This document shows, piece by piece, positions 37,424 to 46,201 of a DNA stretch of 64,000 nt. The position numbers and the translations under genes were made by a program. Under the pieces are notes generated by a model. The model ran no database searches and was not told the origin of the DNA. It worked only from the letters and a program-made list of their open reading frames with translations. The stretch spans positions 1 to 64,000 of the forward strand of contig UQLC01000002.1 in assembly GCA_900541795.1 (NCBI GenBank), written 5' to 3'. How positions within the stretch are numbered: the first letter of the stretch is position 1; each line of letters opens with the position of its first letter. Source of the DNA: an uncultured Collinsella sp. Its GTDB lineage: Bacteria; Actinomycetota; Coriobacteriia; Coriobacteriales; Coriobacteriaceae.

Positions 37424-37448
37424 AATCTAAGTCAATTCATATAAGATT
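37424..37448. promoter_or_regulatory. HAIR-like box upstream of dnaK (candidate HspR site)
   Basis: AATCTAAGTC...ATATAAGATT, 25 bp, sharing both arms with the clpB box at 27828-27852. On the minus strand a TATATT lies about 7 bp beyond it and could be the -10. Confidence 0.65.
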
Positions 37449-37586
37449 TCTTATTGCCGAGAGTTTAGGTTCTTAAATGCGCAGGTAGACGCACTGTTTG
37501 AGTTCTGGGCAAATCTATTGAGATCTATGTAGAGATGGCTGAGGTTTGGATCTGGGGGTGCCTGGGGCGGTCTGGGGCGACCCCGA

Positions 37587-37633
37587 GGAAGGCGTGACCC
37601 GTTTTGGGCGTCGATTCCGGGACACGCTTTCCA
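37587..37633. repeat. Inverted repeat in the dnaK-ferredoxin gap
   Basis: ggaaggcgtgacccg / cgggacacgctttcc (13 of 15 bp) around a 17-nt loop. The 543-bp gap otherwise holds the HspR box and the ferredoxin promoter. Function unknown. Confidence 0.4.
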
Positions 37634-37767
37634 AAAGCTCGCTCAATCGCTCAATATTACGAGTCACCTTTAGCTAACATTTGCGCAGCTCAACGGCCCC
37701 ACCTGCGCGTTTTTTAGTAAACCTTGGCATACTCGGCGAACGGTATGAAGATGCCGGCCAGAGGGTA

Positions 37768-37795
37768 TTGCAAACGGTCGCTCCCGTGGTATGTT
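37768..37795 (+). promoter_or_regulatory. Possible ferredoxin promoter
   Basis: TTGCAA and TATGTT separated by 16 bp, about 60 bp upstream of the ferredoxin start. Weak by consensus but the only pair I see. Confidence 0.3.
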
Positions 37796-37856
37796 TTTGC
37801 CCGAATCAAACCGGCGCGCATCGCCTGTAGCGTCGGTCAACAGAGAGGAAACTACC

Positions 37857-38042
37857 ATGGCTCATCCCGTAATTGATGCCGACGAGTGCATCGCTTGTGG
37901 CGTTTGCGTCGACTCCTGCCCCGCTGGCGTTCTGGAGCTCCAGGACGTCGCTACCGTCGCTGACGAGGACTCCTGCGTCGCTTGTGGCGCCTGCCAGGAC
38001 GCTTGCCCCGCTGGCGCGATCACCGAGATCGTCGAGGAGTAA
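37857..38042 (+). CDS. 2[4Fe-4S] ferredoxin
   Basis: 61-aa bacterial ferredoxin with two complete cluster motifs, CIACGVCVDSCP and CVACGACQDACP. It should carry low-potential electrons for anaerobic metabolism, e.g. to hydrogenase or pyruvate:ferredoxin oxidoreductase. ATG 37857 has GAGAGGA 7 nt upstream; an in-frame start 66 nt earlier lacks a ribosome site and would add a non-ferredoxin tail. It is monocistronic with a strong terminator. Confidence 0.95.
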   Translation: MAHPVIDADECIACGVCVDSCPAGVLELQDVATVADEDSCVACGACQDACPAGAITEIVEE

Positions 38043-38085
38043 CAACTCCCCCACCTGCACACTCAAAAGTACACCGTGCACAAAA

Positions 38086-38121
38086 AAGGAGGCCTCCGCA
38101 TCGCCGCGGAGGCCTCCTTTT
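38086..38121. terminator. Bidirectional terminator between ferredoxin and niaR
   Basis: Perfect 15-bp stem aaaggaggcctccgc / gcggaggcctccttt with a 6-nt loop, flanked by A- and T-runs. It ends both the ferredoxin gene and the nad operon. Confidence 0.92.
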
Positions 38122-38134
38122 GCATTCGTCGTTA

Positions 38135-38680
38135 CTAGGACAGGTCATCTTCGTAGGGCATTAGGTCTGCCAGATAGCCCTTCTCCTTGAGCATGGCCTC
38201 GATCTCGTCGAGGGTTTGCTCGTCTTCTGCCGCAATGCGGTGGAAGTGATAGCCGCTGGTTACCGTCAGCAGCGGAAAGCTCTTACCGCTCTCGATATCG
38301 TGCAGGTAGCGCTCAACATCGCGACGATTGCGGATGTCCAGGTCGGCCGTGATCTTGCCGTACACGCGGTGGTTGACGATCACGTTGAGCACGGCGCCGC
38401 CCGCGTCGACGATGCTCGTGAGCTCATCGCCCGCTTGCTCCACGCCGTGGCGAACCTTGACCAGACGCGTGGGCACAGCCGGGCTGCTCGCCGCCTCCTG
38501 TAGTACATAGCCGCGATTGGTGGCGACGATATCGTGCCCGTCGGCGCGCAGCAGGGCGATGTCCTGCACCACGACCTGACGGCTCACGCCCACCTCGCGG
38601 GCAAGCGCACTGCCCGAGACAGGATCTTTGGCGCTCTCGAGCACGGCCATGATGGCACGGCGACGCTCGCGGGCGTCCAT
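38135..38680 (-). CDS. niaR: Transcriptional repressor NiaR (3H domain)
   Basis: 181-aa niacin-responsive repressor. An N-terminal HTH_11 domain (ALAREVGVSRQVVVQDIALLRA) is followed by a 3H ligand domain with conserved His in VRHGVE, NHRVYG and SGYHFHRI that bind metal and nicotinic acid. It is the last gene of the nadABC operon, overlapping nadC by one base (TAATG). It probably represses this operon through the long palindrome at 42044-42087. Confidence 0.93.
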   Translation of the reverse strand: MDARERRRAIMAVLESAKDPVSGSALAREVGVSRQVVVQDIALLRADGHDIVATNRGYVLQEAASSPAVPTRLVKVRHGVEQAGDELTSIVDAGGAVLNVIVNHRVYGKITADLDIRNRRDVERYLHDIESGKSFPLLTVTSGYHFHRIAAEDEQTLDEIEAMLKEKGYLADLMPYEDDLS

Positions 38681-39540
38681 TATTTACCGTCCAGCAGACG
38701 CAGGTGCTTGAGCGAGAGGTCGAGAATCGGCGCAGAATGCGTCAGCGCCCCCGAGCTGATAAAGTCAACGCCCAGGTCGGCAAGCGCGCGGATATTGCTG
38801 GCGTCCACATTGCCCGAGCACTCGGTCTTGGCGCGACCGGCGATAAGCTCGATAGCGGCGGCCATGTCGTCGTGGGTCATGTTGTCGAACATGATGATAT
38901 CGGCGCCGGCCTCAACTGCCTCGCGCACCATATCCAGGTTCTCGCACTCAATCTCGACCGTCGTGGTAAACGACGCATGGGCGCGCGCCATCTCAATCGC
39001 GCGTGCCACGCCACCGGCGGCGTCGATGTGGTTGTCCTTGAGCATGACGGCAGTCGACAGGTTATAGCGGTGGTTGCTGCCACCGCCGATCTCGACCGCG
39101 GCCTTCTCGAAGACGCGCATGCCCGGCGTGGTCTTGCGCGTGTCGACAAGCACGGTCTTGGTGCCCACGAGCGCAGCCGCCATCCGATGCGTGTAAGTAG
39201 CGATACCGCTCATGCGCTGCAGGTAGTTGAGCGCCACGCGCTCGCCCGAAAGCAGCACGCGCGCCTCGCCGCGCACCTGGCCCACGTGATCGCCGGCGTG
39301 CACCTCGTCGCCATCCGAGACATCGAACAACACGGAGCTCTGCGGATCCAGCAGCTCAAAGGTGCGGGCGAATACGTCCAGGCCGGCGATAATGCCGTCG
39401 GCCTTGGCGATGAGCTCAACGGTAGCGGGGCGCGCCGTGGGGCACACGCTCGCCGTACTCACGTCCTCAAACGTGATGTCCTCGCGCAGAGCCTGCAAAA
39501 TCAGATCATCGACGACGAGCTTCATGGTAATGGGATTCAT
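38680..39540 (-). CDS. nadC: Nicotinate-nucleotide pyrophosphorylase NadC
   Basis: 286-aa quinolinate phosphoribosyltransferase, the step that converts quinolinate and PRPP to nicotinate mononucleotide. Visible signatures are LNYLQRMSGIATYT, VDTRKTTPGMRVFEKAAV, GGGSNHRYNLS and MLKDNHI. Full length. It starts 3 nt after nadB. Confidence 0.97.
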   Translation of the reverse strand: MNPITMKLVVDDLILQALREDITFEDVSTASVCPTARPATVELIAKADGIIAGLDVFARTFELLDPQSSVLFDVSDGDEVHAGDHVGQVRGEARVLLSGERVALNYLQRMSGIATYTHRMAAALVGTKTVLVDTRKTTPGMRVFEKAAVEIGGGSNHRYNLSTAVMLKDNHIDAAGGVARAIEMARAHASFTTTVEIECENLDMVREAVEAGADIIMFDNMTHDDMAAAIELIAGRAKTECSGNVDASNIRALADLGVDFISSGALTHSAPILDLSLKHLRLLDGK

Positions 39541-39543
39541 GGT

Positions 39544-40920
39544 CTACTCCTCCACGGCCTGCGTGCCGGCGGCACGGGCCAAATCATCGATTGCCAGGGG
39601 GTCGGCGCTCAGGGCGCGGTGACGCCCGTCAAGCGCGGGCTCACCGGCCTGCTCCACGGCCAGCGACTCGCCGGTGCGCATGTACCACGCGGCGCGGCGG
39701 CCCCAAACCAGAGACTCGAGCAGGCTGTTAGAAGCCAGGCGGTTCTTGCCGTGCACGCCATTGCAGGCCGTCTCGCCGGCGGCGTAGAGCTCGGGCATCG
39801 AGGTGCGGCCGTCCTTGTCGACCCATACGCCGCCCATAAAGTAGTGCTGCGTGGGTGTGACGGGAATGGGCTCGTCCAGGATGTCGCGGCCGTCCTCCAG
39901 GCAGCGCGCGCGGATATTGGCAAAGTGCCCGGTCACCACGTCGCGCTCGACGGGGGCAAAGCTCAGCCACTCGTGCTCGGTGCCGTCCTGCTTCATCTGC
40001 TCGCGGATGGCGGCGGCGACAACGTCGCGCGGCTGCAGCTCGTCGGTAAAACGCTTGCCGGCGGCATTGAGCAGAATCGCGCCCTCACCGCGGCAGCTTT
40101 CGCTGATTAGGAACGTGCGGCCCGGCTGCGGCGAGAACAGACCCGTGGGGTGGATCTGCACGTAGTCCAGGTGCTCCATCGTGATGCCGTGCTCCTGCGC
40201 GATGTAGCAGGCGTCACCGGTGAGCTGCGGGTAGTTGGTCGAGTGGTCGTACACGCCACCGATACCGCCCGTTGCCCACAGCGTGTGGCGGGCATGGATC
40301 TTAAACGGCTCGCCGGCATGCACGCCCTCGGCGGCGTTTGCCAGCTCGTCGGCGGGACGAACCGAGTTGTCCTCATCCACGGCGACGGCGACGACGCCGG
40401 TGCACACCGTGGCGTCATCGCGCTCGGCGGTCAGGATGTCGGTCATGGCAACGTGTTCGAGAATCTGCACGTTGTCCAGCTTGCGGACAGCCTGGAGCAA
40501 CTTGGTCGTAATCTCCTTGCCCGTAACATCGGCATGGAAGGCGATGCGCGGGCGGCTGTGCGCGCCCTCGCGGGTAAAGTCGAGGCTGCCGTCGGCCTTG
40601 CGCTCAAAGTCCACGCCCATGGCCAGCAGGTCGTTGATGACCGAACGGCTCGAGCGAATCATGATGTCAACACTCTCGCGGCGGTTCTCGTAATGGCCGG
40701 CGTGCATGGTGTCCTCAAAGAAGGCATCGTAGTCAGAGCCTTCGGGCAGCACGCAGATGCCGCCCTGCGCGAGCATCGAATCGCACTCATCGACGGCGCC
40801 CTTGGAGAGCATGATTACGCGCGTGCTCGTCGGCAGATTGAGGGCCGCATACAGGCCCGCCACGCCGCAACCGGCAATGACGACGTCACACTCCATATCG
40901 GGGTATTGTTTGGTTTCCAC
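39544..40920 (-). CDS. nadB: L-aspartate oxidase NadB
   Basis: 458-aa FAD enzyme that oxidises aspartate to iminoaspartate for quinolinate synthesis. The FAD site is VVIAGCGVAGLYAAL near the N-terminus, and the fumarate-reductase-like active-site segment HPTGLFSPQPGRTFLISESCRGEG is shortened here to its key HPTG and SRGEG-like parts. GETACNGVHGKNRLASNSLLE-type sequence binds FAD. I prefer GTG 40920, with GAGAGGA upstream. Anaerobes use fumarate as acceptor. The C-terminus is shorter than in E. coli NadB (~540 aa). Confidence 0.94.
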   Translation of the reverse strand: METKQYPDMECDVVIAGCGVAGLYAALNLPTSTRVIMLSKGAVDECDSMLAQGGICVLPEGSDYDAFFEDTMHAGHYENRRESVDIMIRSSRSVINDLLAMGVDFERKADGSLDFTREGAHSRPRIAFHADVTGKEITTKLLQAVRKLDNVQILEHVAMTDILTAERDDATVCTGVVAVAVDEDNSVRPADELANAAEGVHAGEPFKIHARHTLWATGGIGGVYDHSTNYPQLTGDACYIAQEHGITMEHLDYVQIHPTGLFSPQPGRTFLISESCRGEGAILLNAAGKRFTDELQPRDVVAAAIREQMKQDGTEHEWLSFAPVERDVVTGHFANIRARCLEDGRDILDEPIPVTPTQHYFMGGVWVDKDGRTSMPELYAAGETACNGVHGKNRLASNSLLESLVWGRRAAWYMRTGESLAVEQAGEPALDGRHRALSADPLAIDDLARAAGTQAVEE

Positions 40921-40976
40921 AGGAATCCTCTCCCTTGTAATGTGGCATAAGGGATGGTCCCTCATGTCACATTGGC

Positions 40977-42002
40977 TTAGCGCGCCGCGTACTCGAGCAT
41001 GCGGTCAAGCGTGAGCTTGGCCTGATCGGCGGCCTCGTCCGACACGCCAATCTGCACCTCGCCCTCGCCCGTCTCCAGGCAGTGCACGAGCTTTTCGAGC
41101 GTGATGAGATCCATGTTGACGCAGGTGGGCTGCACCGCAGGGAAGTAGAACTTCTTGCCGGTGCCCTGGCAGCGGCGCTCGAGTTCGTAGAGCACGCCGC
41201 GGACCGTCACGATGATGAACTCGCTCGCGTCCGACTCCTCGGCATACTTGATGATGCCGGCGGTGGAGCCGATGTAGTCGGCCTCGGCCAGCACGTCGGC
41301 TTTGCACTCGGGGTGCGCCAGTACGAGCGCGTCGGGATGCGCTTCCTGCGCGTCAACGATCTGCTCGACGGTGATGACGTGGTGGCGCGGGCAATAGCCA
41401 TTGTTGAGGATGACGTGCTTTTGCGGCACCTGCTCGGCTACGAAGCGACCGAGGTTTTGGTCGGGGATGAACAGGACATGTTGCTGCGGCAGCTCGGACA
41501 CGATCTTGACGGCGTTGGAGCTGGTAACGCACACGTCACTCCAGCTCTTGATCTCGACCGTCGAGTTGACGTAGCACACCACGGCCAGGTCGTCGCCATA
41601 CTCGGCGCGCGCCGCGTCGACCGTCTCGCGCTTGACCATATGGGCCATGGGGCAATCCGCGCCCGGCTCGGGCAGCAGCACGGTCTTGGTGGGGTTGAGC
41701 AGCTTGGCGCTCTCGCCCATAAACTCCACGCCACACAGCACGATGGTCTGCTGCGGCAGGCTCTTGGCGAGCTTTGCCAGGTAGAAGCTGTCGCCGACGT
41801 AATCGGCCACAGCCTGGACCTCGGGTGCCACGTAATAGTGTGCCAGGATCACCGCGTCGCGTTGGGTTTTAAGTTGCTGAATGGCCTCGACGAGCTCTGC
41901 GGGCACCAATGCCGCGCGCTCCGTTGCCGTCGTTGCCGATGCCAGGCCGGCCGCAATGTCGCGTGCAAGCTCCGATGCATCCATGTTCGCGCTCTGTGCC
42001 AT
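40977..42002 (-). CDS. nadA: Quinolinate synthase NadA
   Basis: 341-aa [4Fe-4S] enzyme that condenses iminoaspartate with dihydroxyacetone phosphate. Conserved parts include VILAHYYVAPEVQAVADYVGDS, the cluster Cys in VLCGVEFMGESAK, a second in ALVLAHPECKADV, and PTCVNMDLITLEKL. ATG 42002 with GAGAGGGG upstream. First gene of nadA-nadB-nadC-niaR. Confidence 0.96.
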   Translation of the reverse strand: MAQSANMDASELARDIAAGLASATTATERAALVPAELVEAIQQLKTQRDAVILAHYYVAPEVQAVADYVGDSFYLAKLAKSLPQQTIVLCGVEFMGESAKLLNPTKTVLLPEPGADCPMAHMVKRETVDAARAEYGDDLAVVCYVNSTVEIKSWSDVCVTSSNAVKIVSELPQQHVLFIPDQNLGRFVAEQVPQKHVILNNGYCPRHHVITVEQIVDAQEAHPDALVLAHPECKADVLAEADYIGSTAGIIKYAEESDASEFIIVTVRGVLYELERRCQGTGKKFYFPAVQPTCVNMDLITLEKLVHCLETGEGEVQIGVSDEAADQAKLTLDRMLEYAAR

Positions 42003-42043
42003 CAAGGCCCCTCTCTTTTGGCGAATCTTGGGGCTTTAGTATG

Positions 42044-42087
42044 ACACCTAGGTTTACAGCTGACAAGACAGCTGTAAACCTAGGTGT
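42044..42087. promoter_or_regulatory. 19-bp-arm palindrome, candidate NiaR operator
   Basis: Perfect inverted repeat acacctaggtttacagctg / cagctgtaaacctaggtgt with a 6-bp centre, 42 bp upstream of nadA. Because NiaR is in this operon, an autoregulatory operator is the likely reading. It could also fold as a strong leader hairpin. Confidence 0.65.
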
Positions 42088-42293
42088 AAAGTTGAAATAA
42101 AGATTCAATCATGCGGCAGGTCCATTTTCGAACTGGCAAGCTGAGGATAGCCGAGCTCTCGATAGCGCAGGAGGCATCTTTCGCCACCGCAATACCGCTC
42201 GGCGCGAGTTGCGCACCATGAGGCACGAACGGGCGCTCCCCCGCGAGCGGCACGCGCCCAATGTGGCAAAATCGAACTACTAAGGGGGCCCGA

Positions 42294-43016
42294 ATGCTCA
42301 AGATTATTGCCTGCGACGATGACGTCGCTTTTCTAGATAGACTGCACCGGATGATCGACCGTTGGTCGACCGAGAAGGGCACGGCGGTCGATGTTGCGCT
42401 CGTTACGCGCGGCGAGGACCTGCTGGCGCGCCATGCCGCGTCGCGCGCCGACATCATCCTGCTCGACATGATCATGCCGCTCGTCAACGGCATGGACACC
42501 GCGCGCGAGCTGCGCCAGTCCGATACCGCCGTGCGCCTGGTGTTCCTCACCTCGTCGCCCGAGTTTGCGCTGGAGTCCTACGAAGTCCGCGCCTTCGACT
42601 ACCTGCTCAAGCCCGTGGCATACGAACGCCTGGCGCAGCTGCTCGACGAGCTTTCGAGCATGCGCCCGTCGGCGACCGACGAGTTCGTCATCAAAACGTC
42701 CTTTGGTTACCATGCCCTGCGCCTGTCCGACATCGAATATGCCGAGGCACGCAACAAGCACGTGGTTTTCCACCTGCGCGACGGACGCGATATCGAGGCG
42801 CTCGAATCGTTCCGCAGCGTCGAGGACCGCTTGGCGCAAAACGCGGTCTTCTTTAAATGCCATCGCAGCTACCAGGTCAACCTGCGCAACATCGATCACT
42901 TTGACCGCACGGAGATCTTCATGAGATCGGGCGCCTGTATCCCGTTGGCACGCAGTTGCAAGCAGGGGTTCCAAGATGCCTACTTTGCGGCGCGCTTTGA
43001 GGGCGGGAGGCACTGA
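42294..43016 (+). CDS. LytTR-family response regulator (AgrA/VirR-like)
   Basis: 240-aa regulator. The receiver domain (1-120) has the acidic pair CDDD, the phospho-acceptor Asp in DIILLDMIMP, and KPVAYE. The LytTR DNA-binding domain (about 135-238) shows IEYAEARNKHVVFH and FFKCHRSYQVNL. ATG 42294 follows AAGGGGG. Its stop overlaps the kinase start by one base, so the two form a pair. Confidence 0.94.
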   Translation: MLKIIACDDDVAFLDRLHRMIDRWSTEKGTAVDVALVTRGEDLLARHAASRADIILLDMIMPLVNGMDTARELRQSDTAVRLVFLTSSPEFALESYEVRAFDYLLKPVAYERLAQLLDELSSMRPSATDEFVIKTSFGYHALRLSDIEYAEARNKHVVFHLRDGRDIEALESFRSVEDRLAQNAVFFKCHRSYQVNLRNIDHFDRTEIFMRSGACIPLARSCKQGFQDAYFAARFEGGRH

Positions 43017-44293
43017 TGCTCCCCACGGCCGAAATGCTGCTTTGGGCAATCCACCACGCAACGACCCTGCTCTTTGGCGTTTTCGCCTCGGCAGCGCTGT
43101 GCGGGGTCGAGATCAACCGCCGTCATGCGCTTGAGCTGATCGCGGTTGACGTGCTCACCGGTACCGCCTTTGCGCTCGCCAATGTCTTTGGCGGCGAACT
43201 TTTCGCTCGACAGGTGTATCCGCTCGTCGTGCATCTGCCGCTCGTCATCTATCTGTGCGCGCGCTATCGGCTGAGCCCTTTGCTCGTTATGCTCGGCGTC
43301 ACCAGCGCATACCTGAGCTGCCAATTTAGCAACTGGATGGGCATCGCCGCGCTCGCCGCCTGCGGCTCGCAAATCGCGTACTACGCGACACGCATTATCA
43401 CCACGGTCGCCGTCTTTGCGCTCCTGCTGCACTGGGCCGGCGACATCGGTCCGCGCTTGGCAGTCAAAAGCCCTACCGAGCTCGAGATTCTGCTCATCCT
43501 GCCGCTCGTCTATTACATCTTTGACTACGCCACCAACGTCTACACCACGTTGTTCCACTCGGGCTCGGTTGTGACCGTTGAGTTTTTGGCGTTTGCGCTT
43601 TGCGCTTTCTACCTTATGTTTCTTGCTGTGTATCTGCGCGAATACGAGGCTAAAGAGGCCGCCGAGCGCGAGCGTTGGATGCTCGAGACCCGCGATAGCG
43701 CAGCTATCAAAGAGCTCGAAGCCTGGCGTCAATCTGGACGCGAGCTTTCGGTTCTGCGCCATGACATGCGGCACTTCCTGCGCGGCCTTGCGGTTTTAAT
43801 CGAAGAGGGTCACGTCGACGAGGCGCTCGGGCGCATCAACGAACTCTGTGAGACAAACGACCGCACCGCCGTGCGCCGCTACTGTGCCAACGAAACGGTC
43901 AACATCGTGCTTTCGTCATTTAGCTCCGATATCAACCGAAACGGTATCACCGCCGACCTGCGCGCCGCCGTGCCAGAGAACGTCCATGTGGCCGATGTCG
44001 ACCTGTTTAGCGTGCTCTCGAATGCCCTGGACAACGCCATCGTCGCCGCGAGCGCCGCTCCCCAGGGCAAACGATTCGTCGATCTGGACCTGCGCTACGA
44101 AGACGGGCAGCTGCTGCTTTTGGTCTCTAACACGTTTGACCGCCCGCCGCGTATGGTTGACGGCATGCCCGTGGCCCAGCACGCCGGCCACGGCTTTGGC
44201 ACCAAGAGCATTAAGCTCGCCGTCGAGCGCATGAACGGCAACTGCCAGTTCCGCATTCACGGCGACCGATTTGAGCTGCGTGCCGTGATGTAG
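43016..44293 (+). CDS. Sensor histidine kinase (AgrC-like, GHKL)
   Basis: 425-aa membrane kinase. The N-terminal ~210 residues contain six to seven hydrophobic segments, as in peptide-sensing AgrC/ComD kinases. The phospho-acceptor is in VLRHDMRHFLRG (about 246), and the GHKL ATPase has the N box NALDNAIVAAS and a G box in GHGFGTKSI. No AgrB/AgrD-type peptide exporter or precursor is recognisable next to it, so the signal is unknown. Confidence 0.92.
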   Translation: MLPTAEMLLWAIHHATTLLFGVFASAALCGVEINRRHALELIAVDVLTGTAFALANVFGGELFARQVYPLVVHLPLVIYLCARYRLSPLLVMLGVTSAYLSCQFSNWMGIAALAACGSQIAYYATRIITTVAVFALLLHWAGDIGPRLAVKSPTELEILLILPLVYYIFDYATNVYTTLFHSGSVVTVEFLAFALCAFYLMFLAVYLREYEAKEAAERERWMLETRDSAAIKELEAWRQSGRELSVLRHDMRHFLRGLAVLIEEGHVDEALGRINELCETNDRTAVRRYCANETVNIVLSSFSSDINRNGITADLRAAVPENVHVADVDLFSVLSNALDNAIVAASAAPQGKRFVDLDLRYEDGQLLLLVSNTFDRPPRMVDGMPVAQHAGHGFGTKSIKLAVERMNGNCQFRIHGDRFELRAVM

Positions 44294-44353
44294 GGACGCG
44301 ACAAGCTGCCGGCATGCTCGGCCCGCCGGGGCCACCTTGCCAGCGCCGGTCCG

Positions 44354-44923
44354 CTACAGCGGCGCGGCGGCCGGAGTCAGCTGTTTAATGTAGGCCCACA
44401 TGCGCTGCTTGGCGGCCTTGTCGGTGAGCGCCGCCTCAAAGCCGTCGAGCGCGAGCACGCGGCGCCCTTGCACATGGGCGACCAGGCCGGGCTTGAGCAT
44501 GGCGGTGTCGAAGTCGTCGATCGCCACGAGCATATCGGCATAGGTCTCGCGCATGGTATCGGCCGCACGATCATCCAGCAACAGCACCGCCTCGGGGTCC
44601 AGCGCCTCGAGCGCCTCGCGGAACAGCTCGCACGGCAGGGCATGGCCCACCGCCACCGTTCCGTCGCCCGCACCGGCGACGCTTGCCAGCACGCAAAAAT
44701 CCTCGGGCGCATAACCGATGGCCCCGAGCGCCTTACGCAGCGCCGCGCCATCCGCGCCTGCGGCAAGCTCGCCGCCCGAGCGCTCGGCCTCATCCAAATC
44801 GCCTTTTACCAGCACAATCGGCGAGCACGCGTTGCCTGCGATGCGCACGCCACGACCCGCAAGCGATGCGAGCTCCTGCTCGGCCGCCTGGGCGATGGCT
44901 TCTTTTTTCTGGCTTTGTGACAT
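44354..44923 (-). CDS. Hypothetical protein, weakly UDG-like
   Basis: 189-aa protein. The segment PIVLVKGDLDEAERSGG, then ADGAALRKALGAIGYAPED, faintly recalls the layout of family 4 uracil-DNA glycosylases (substrate loop followed by an L..LG.. helix), but catalytic residues and the FeS Cys are missing. I would call it hypothetical. ATG 44923 with GGAGAG about 9 nt upstream is chosen; longer starts run into the insertion sequence. The IS605 element lies about 40 bp upstream and may have separated it from its old promoter. Confidence 0.6.
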   Translation of the reverse strand: MSQSQKKEAIAQAAEQELASLAGRGVRIAGNACSPIVLVKGDLDEAERSGGELAAGADGAALRKALGAIGYAPEDFCVLASVAGAGDGTVAVGHALPCELFREALEALDPEAVLLLDDRAADTMRETYADMLVAIDDFDTAMLKPGLVAHVQGRRVLALDGFEAALTDKAAKQRMWAYIKQLTPAAAPL

Positions 44924-45014
44924 AGGTATGCGCTCTCCAATCGTTTGCGTGCCCACCATTATTTGACACTCCCCATGGCTAAAGCCAGGGGATTCTTGCT
45001 TCACCGAGAATTGC

Positions 45015-46196
45015 CTAGACTGCGCATGCAGCCGTAGGTCTTACGCCCTCTCCACAAGCGTTTGCGGCGTCTGCCGCGGTTCCCGCATGCCCTGCGGTAC
45101 CTTCCAGGATTCTCCTTCCCTCGCGGGCGATGTTGACGGCGGCGTTCAGGTCGCGGTCGTGACGCATGCCGCACGCGGGGCAGTCCCATACCCGTTCGGC
45201 CAGCGTCAGTCCCCTGTAGACGTAACCGCATGCGGAACACGTCTTGCTGGACGGATAGAACCTGCCCACCCTTACGAAGCCGCGCCCCGACCATGCGCAT
45301 TTGTACTCGAGCTGGCGCGCCAGCTCCGACATGGCGGCATCGCCCACGGCCTTGGCGAGGCGGCGGTTCCTCTGCATGCCCCTGACGTTCAGGTCCTCGA
45401 CCGCGATGTTTTGGCTTTCTCCCACCGCATGCGTCGTGAACTTGTGCAGGGCGTCCTTCCGCCGGTTGGCAACCTTCTCGTGCGCCCGCGCGACCCTGAC
45501 ACGCTGCCTGGCGCGATTTGCGGAGCCCTTCCGCTTGCGCGAGAGCCGCCGCTGCTCCCGCGCCAGCCTCCTCTCGCTCCTTTGCAGGTTTTTGGGGTTG
45601 GGCAGGCGCTCCCCCGTGGAGCAGGTGGCTATGTCGTGTATTCCCGCATCGACTCCCAGGAACCCGACGGTCGGGGCCGGCGCGTCCGTGGCGGGGACGT
45701 CCGCGCAGCATATCGCCACGTAGTACTTGCCGCTCGGCACCTGCTTGACCGTCGCGGACAGGACGCGCCCCTCCACGGGACGGCTCACCCGCGCCCTGAC
45801 GGTCCCCAGCTTTGGCAGCCTCACGTGCCTGGCGTCGATTATCCCGACGCCGTTCGTGCGGTAGCTCTTCCTCCCCGCGCGTTTGGACTTGAACTTCGGA
45901 AAGCCCACCTTGCCTGGTGCGCGGAAGAAGTTCTTAAATGCCTTGTCCAGGTCGCGCAGGGACTGCTGCAGTGCCATGGAGTCCACCTCGGAGAGCCACG
46001 GCGCGTCCGCCCTCTTCCAGGCGGGGATCTGGGTGATGTAGGAGTTGATGTGCCTCGATTTGCCCGTCCGCGCGTACTCGTCCCGCCTCATCGCCAGCAC
46101 CCTGTTGTAGACCCAGCGGCAGCAGCCGAAGGTCTTCTGCAGGAGGGCCTCCTGCTCGGCGCTCGGGTATATGCGGTACTCGAAGGTCTTGTCCAT
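45015..46196 (-). CDS. tnpB: RNA-guided nuclease TnpB (IS605 OrfB)
   Basis: 393-aa protein, full length. An N-terminal helix-turn-helix (OrfB_IS605 N) with EYRIYPSAEQEALLQKTF is followed by the RuvC nuclease, with Asp in GVDAGIHDIAT, Glu in NIAVEDLNVRGM and the final Asp in RHDRDLNAAVNIA. A zinc ribbon has CSACG and CPACG. All three catalytic acids are present, so it looks active. TnpB works with an omega RNA made from the element's right end; the guide should be chromosomal sequence just past 44963. It starts 5 nt past the tnpA stop region, with an overlap. Confidence 0.95.
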   Translation of the reverse strand: MDKTFEYRIYPSAEQEALLQKTFGCCRWVYNRVLAMRRDEYARTGKSRHINSYITQIPAWKRADAPWLSEVDSMALQQSLRDLDKAFKNFFRAPGKVGFPKFKSKRAGRKSYRTNGVGIIDARHVRLPKLGTVRARVSRPVEGRVLSATVKQVPSGKYYVAICCADVPATDAPAPTVGFLGVDAGIHDIATCSTGERLPNPKNLQRSERRLAREQRRLSRKRKGSANRARQRVRVARAHEKVANRRKDALHKFTTHAVGESQNIAVEDLNVRGMQRNRRLAKAVGDAAMSELARQLEYKCAWSGRGFVRVGRFYPSSKTCSACGYVYRGLTLAERVWDCPACGMRHDRDLNAAVNIAREGRRILEGTAGHAGTAADAANACGEGVRPTAACAV

Positions 46197-46201
46197 GGCC
46201 C

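Noticed and set aside
42111..42221. 36-codon ORF with a C-terminal Cys upstream of the Agr-like pair, possible AgrD-like precursor
   Set aside because: No ribosome site, no AgrB neighbour, and no amphipathic leader or charged tail; too weak to call.
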